Of a stretch of 23,255 nt of DNA, positions 20,629-23,255 are shown one piece after another (position 1 is the stretch's first letter; each line of letters opens with the position of its first letter). The stretch comes from a virus: IMG/VR virus record IMGVR_UViG_3300028920_000276, positions 1-23,255 of that record; one strand, 5' to 3'. Below the pieces are notes generated by a model. The model did not search any database. It saw only the letters and a program-made list of their open reading frames with translations, and was not told where the DNA came from. Made by a program: the position numbers and the translations under genes.

Positions 20629-20657
20629 AGTTTACCATAAAAAATCAACTTTGTCAA
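20629..20657 (-). promoter_or_regulatory. Strong SigA-type promoter of the large RNA
   Basis: On the minus strand, TTGACA (20657-20652), a 17-nt spacer ending TATGG, and TAAACT (20634-20629). A perfect -35 box and optimal spacing, directly abutting the structured region, fix both the strand and the approximate 5' end of the RNA. Confidence 0.88.
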
Positions 20658-20685
20658 GTTTCTTAATGTAACGGTTTTGTAACGT

Positions 20686-20799
20686 TTAATAAAGGTGTTC
20701 TAAACGCCGAATGTTTACCAAAACTTTTCCGCCAAAATAAAATATTGCATTTAAAATTTTGCTTAACTGCTCATCTGTACATATCTTACCATAAAGCAT
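20686..20799 (-). CDS. Possible small protein (37 aa)
   Basis: An ATG at 20799 opens MLYGKICTDEQLSKILNAIF, followed by YFGGKVLVNIRRLEHLY and stop. The composition looks protein-like, but there is no clear ribosome binding site. A weak promoter-like pair (TTGATT and TAAGAT) overlaps its start. It fills the gap between the HTH gene and the RNA promoter. Low certainty. Confidence 0.35.
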   Translation of the reverse strand: MLYGKICTDEQLSKILNAIFYFGGKVLVNIRRLEHLY

Positions 20800-20823
20800 T
20801 ATTACGAATCAAGTCTTTATAGG

Positions 20824-21246
20824 TTACGAGTTTGTTACTGATCTTGATAGCGGCTTGTACACAAATGCGCTTCTTTCGTACTGAGCCAAAAGAGGATCAG
20901 TCTGCCAATGTTCTAATACAAAGTTATACATATAATGTTTATTACGATTTGTAAACCCGCCTTTTTTCTTGTACTTTAAAATACCAAGATGTAATCCCTC
21001 AAATTGATGCCAGATGTATAATCTATGATATGGTATTTTACTATTACCTGTCGGATATAAAATTGGCGTTTCAGGTATGACTCCATTCTTAATCCAATTT
21101 CTAACAGTAGCAATGTTCATGTTTAAAAATTCCGCTATGTTATTTATCTTATACCCATTCCTATAATAAGGTTCGTTATCAGTGCCAAAATTATATAGTG
21201 AAGGCATGTGTGCATACGTCTCAATCATTTTCTTCTTATTAGCCAC
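20824..21246 (-). CDS. MerR/excisionase-type HTH protein (140 aa)
   Basis: Residues about 30-70 form a winged-helix DNA-binding domain of the MerR/HTH_17 kind: NGYKINNIAEFLNMNIATVRNWIKNGVIPETP. There is a recognition helix at IATVRNWIKNG and a wing-like YPTGNSKIPYHRLYIW. The remaining 70 residues are unassigned. It starts at GTG with GAGG 10 nt upstream and follows the helicase gene by 15 nt. It may regulate phage transcription or act in replication as a DNA-binding accessory; the target is unknown. Confidence 0.8.
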   Translation of the reverse strand: MANKKKMIETYAHMPSLYNFGTDNEPYYRNGYKINNIAEFLNMNIATVRNWIKNGVIPETPILYPTGNSKIPYHRLYIWHQFEGLHLGILKYKKKGGFTNRNKHYMYNFVLEHWQTDPLLAQYERSAFVYKPLSRSVTNS

Positions 21247-21261
21247 TAGTTATCATCCTCT

Positions 21262-22653
21262 TTAAATCCATTTTAATCTTTTCATGTTTAAACGGTTGCT
21301 TTCTAATCCCATCTCTGAATATACAACCCTTCTCTTATAGAAAAACGCTTTAAACACCTTAGAGTCATCTATAAAATCATATACATCTACATTCTCATTC
21401 TTTCCTTCTTTTTTCCTTGTTAATCTACCTACTGCCTGTATGACACCACTTCTTCCTGCGATTGGTGTGGCGAAAATTAGCGTGTCAAGAAGCGGCAAAT
21501 CTACACCTTCTTTAGCTACTCCATAAGTAGCAAATACAAAATCTGCTGTTTTAGCTTTCTGTCTCTCCTCATCTTTTGAAGCTCCTATCAACAAACATAC
21601 TTCTTTTTTAGGGAATAATTTTACCATGTTTTTATAAAACATTCTTGCGTGATCTACTCTGCAAGTTAAAAATAATGTTTTTCTATCGTTCTTACCCATT
21701 GTGTTTAAGCATCGGTACAACATTTTATTCCTATACGAATCTTGTGTCATTTTCGTTAGAGCAGTCGCTAAATTTGCATTTCTTCTATTATAAAAACTAT
21801 GCGTTCTATCTTCCCAGCCTGTATAACATTCCCAAATTTTCGGCTTAATTTCCTGCTCCATTTCTATCTTAAATGGTTTCCCTATACATAGTTTGAATAC
21901 GAAATCTAATCCATCGTTTCTAAATGCTGTTGCTGAGAATCCTATCCTTATCTTAGCCGGAAATTTTGAGATACATTGGTAGAATGTTTCTGCACTGAAA
22001 TTATGTGCTTCATCAACGATAACAACATCAAAAGAATTAAAAAAATCTGCTTCTACAAGTTGAGTATACTTTTTCTTATGATATGGTTGAATAGACTGAA
22101 CTGTTGCTATTACAACATCATATTGTTCACTTATCTCCATTTTTCCGCTTCCGAGAAGCCCGACTTTTGCGTTACTAAATTCATTAAATGCTTCTTTCCA
22201 CTGATTCATCAATGATTTCTTATGTACTAATACCAAAGCCCTTCTCTTGAAATGTGTTATCGCTGATATTCCAGTAACAGTTTTTCCGCTTCCAGTAGGC
22301 ATTTCTATAATCAAGTTACCATTAGCATCTATAATAGCTTCCATTGCCTTAGATTGGTTCTCTCTTAACGTTTTACCGGCCGCAAATTCTAAGTGATCTT
22401 TTGGGTTAGCCCATGTCGTAGCGTCTATCAAGTTATCCATAGGTATTGCGTTGTTTCTGTACATTCTTGGAACTTCAATATAATCTTTCGTTTCTGTATA
22501 GAAGTTTAATTCGCTTTTAATCCCTTTCGTTGACCTGTTAGCTTTAGCTGCTTCCCTGAACGCAGGGTTTACAACTTTCAGGTCATTTTTAATATATACT
22601 TTAAATTCTTTGGGTAATTTTAAGGTCTCTGCATAATACAATTTAATCTCCAC
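21262..22653 (-). CDS. Superfamily 2 DEAD/DEAH helicase, UvsW/Hef-like
   Basis: A 463-residue SF2 helicase. Motif I is MPTGSGKT (118-125), motif II DEAH at 213-216 (VVIVDEAHNF), motif III GFSATAFRNDG, and motif VI QAVGRLTRKKEG near residues 409-420. The N-terminal ~95 residues (LRENQSKAMEAI at 96-107 is the Q-motif-like part) precede the motor. T4 UvsW has this size range and unwinds branched recombination and replication intermediates; that role fits with RecA, SSB and resolvases nearby. The start is ambiguous: GTG at 22653 with a poor ribosome binding site, or TTG four codons later with GGAG 6 nt upstream. It overlaps the primase gene by 34 nt. Confidence 0.92.
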   Translation of the reverse strand: MEIKLYYAETLKLPKEFKVYIKNDLKVVNPAFREAAKANRSTKGIKSELNFYTETKDYIEVPRMYRNNAIPMDNLIDATTWANPKDHLEFAAGKTLRENQSKAMEAIIDANGNLIIEMPTGSGKTVTGISAITHFKRRALVLVHKKSLMNQWKEAFNEFSNAKVGLLGSGKMEISEQYDVVIATVQSIQPYHKKKYTQLVEADFFNSFDVVIVDEAHNFSAETFYQCISKFPAKIRIGFSATAFRNDGLDFVFKLCIGKPFKIEMEQEIKPKIWECYTGWEDRTHSFYNRRNANLATALTKMTQDSYRNKMLYRCLNTMGKNDRKTLFLTCRVDHARMFYKNMVKLFPKKEVCLLIGASKDEERQKAKTADFVFATYGVAKEGVDLPLLDTLIFATPIAGRSGVIQAVGRLTRKKEGKNENVDVYDFIDDSKVFKAFFYKRRVVYSEMGLESNRLNMKRLKWI

Positions 22654-23255
22654 TCCATATAGTTTTTTTCTTTTATATTTAGCGTTTTTAAATCGCCAAA
22701 ATCTTTGATTCCAGCAGGGTATTCAACAACGCTTAGTTTATGTCCTTTTGTTGATAAGTATCTTCCAATTTTTTCTGTTGCAATTCGTCCCCAGTTTTGT
22801 TTCTTGTTAAAATCATTGTCGAGGGCTAATACAACTTCTGTTGCATACTTATTAATAATCTTCTCTTGTTCTTTACTTAGTTTAGTCCCCATTATCCCTA
22901 CAACATTTGTAAGCCCTAAAGAATAAGCCCTTAAAACGTCGAAATTTCCTTCAACAATAGTTACTCTGCCTGGCTTTAAAAATTGCGCCCCATAAACGGT
23001 TTTACTCTTCTCTACCTCATGCTTATACCTCATTTGAGTATTGTTTATAAATCTAAATGTAAACCCTTGTAGCTGTTTGTCATCTGTATATATAGGAAGT
23101 ACGATAGCGTTTTGTATAGGGTCAACGCCTATGTCAAACATTTCAATAACTTCCTCCGAAATTCCGCGTTCTTTCAGGTAATCAGTTTTAAGATTTAATT
23201 TATAATAGTCTACAAGGTAATCTTGTGAATCTTCAAAATGAACAATATCTTCAGT
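22620..23255 (-). CDS. DnaG-type primase, TOPRIM part (5' end outside window)
   Basis: A partial gene, at least 211 codons, open to the window edge. Visible parts: a DnaG core-like segment (YLKERGISEEVIEMFDIGVD, NAIVLPIYTDDKQLQGFTFRFI), then the TOPRIM domain with the catalytic acidic motif VTIVEGNFDVLRAYSLG and the DxD motif as VVLALDNDFNKK. The order and the GFTFR...KY element match the RNA polymerase domain of bacterial and phage primases. The N-terminal zinc domain would lie outside the window. The protein lacks a fused helicase after the TOPRIM, ending MEWRLNCIMQRP, so the helicase is separate. It primes lagging-strand synthesis. Confidence 0.9.
   Translation of the reverse strand, partial: TEDIVHFEDSQDYLVDYYKLNLKTDYLKERGISEEVIEMFDIGVDPIQNAIVLPIYTDDKQLQGFTFRFINNTQMRYKHEVEKSKTVYGAQFLKPGRVTIVEGNFDVLRAYSLGLTNVVGIMGTKLSKEQEKIINKYATEVVLALDNDFNKKQNWGRIATEKIGRYLSTKGHKLSVVEYPAGIKDFGDLKTLNIKEKNYMEWRLNCIMQRP

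Noticed and set aside
1-23255. CRISPR array
   Set aside because: Despite a Cas4-like gene, I see no regularly spaced identical repeats. The repeats present are dispersed short words or diverged gene-flank duplications.
1-23255. tRNA genes
   Set aside because: I looked especially around the large RNA, where ROOL/GOLLD often have tRNA neighbours, and recognised no T-loop (GTTCRA) plus acceptor arrangement on the minus strand. A tRNAscan run would be decisive.

Overview
The window looks like part of a large, AT-rich, tailed-phage genome, or a phage-derived element, from a Firmicutes (Bacillota) host. The evidence is very tight gene packing on one strand, strong GGAGG-type ribosome binding sites with frequent GTG/TTG starts, consensus SigA-like promoters with 17-nt spacers, and typical phage genes (YopX, PhoH, ThyX, thymidylate kinase, UvsX/RecA-like, UvsW-like helicase, TOPRIM primase). 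Every gene I can support lies on the minus strand, so transcription runs from high to low coordinates. I see no structural, lysis or integrase genes, no tRNA and no CRISPR array.

Right to left (5' to 3' for transcription), the window opens inside a DnaG/TOPRIM primase. A DEAD/DEAH-type helicase and a MerR-type HTH protein follow. Next is a roughly 575-nt noncoding stretch (about 20047-20621) packed with hairpins and preceded by a near-perfect promoter. I read it as a large structured RNA, possibly of the ROOL class. Then come small unknown genes, a gp32-like single-strand binding protein, a RecA recombinase, a Holliday-junction-resolvase-like nuclease, a Cas4/RecB-like Fe-S nuclease and a second resolvase-like nuclease. 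Together these resemble a recombination-dependent replication set (compare T4 UvsX, UvsW, gp32 and gp49). The left half carries nucleotide metabolism (dTMP kinase, ThyX), a PIN-PhoH ATPase, a secreted or anchored thermonuclease, a zinc-ribbon protein, a metallopeptidase, a YopX protein, an adenine-type DNA methylase and many small unknown genes.

Two paralogous putative homing endonuclease genes (1001-2128 and 12821-13921) each encode four zinc-ribbon modules followed by a Vsr-like nuclease domain. Both have the same control region: a consensus promoter whose -10 box lies in the upstream arm of a 12-13 bp inverted repeat. The other arm covers the start codon, and both loops are 32 nt. This predicts that read-through mRNA hides the start codon while mRNA from the gene's own promoter does not, a known strategy of T4-like homing endonucleases. 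The second endonuclease sits between two imperfect copies of the dTMP kinase leader and first codons. The first sits beside a relic of another endonuclease tail and a duplicated flanking sequence.

Positions 1-1000 contain no convincing gene but many TTTCAT/TTTCAA words and short inverted repeats. Other oddities are a probable non-AUG start at 14244-14504, a frameshifted gene at 5717-5910 and an amber-interrupted small frame at 2594-2671.
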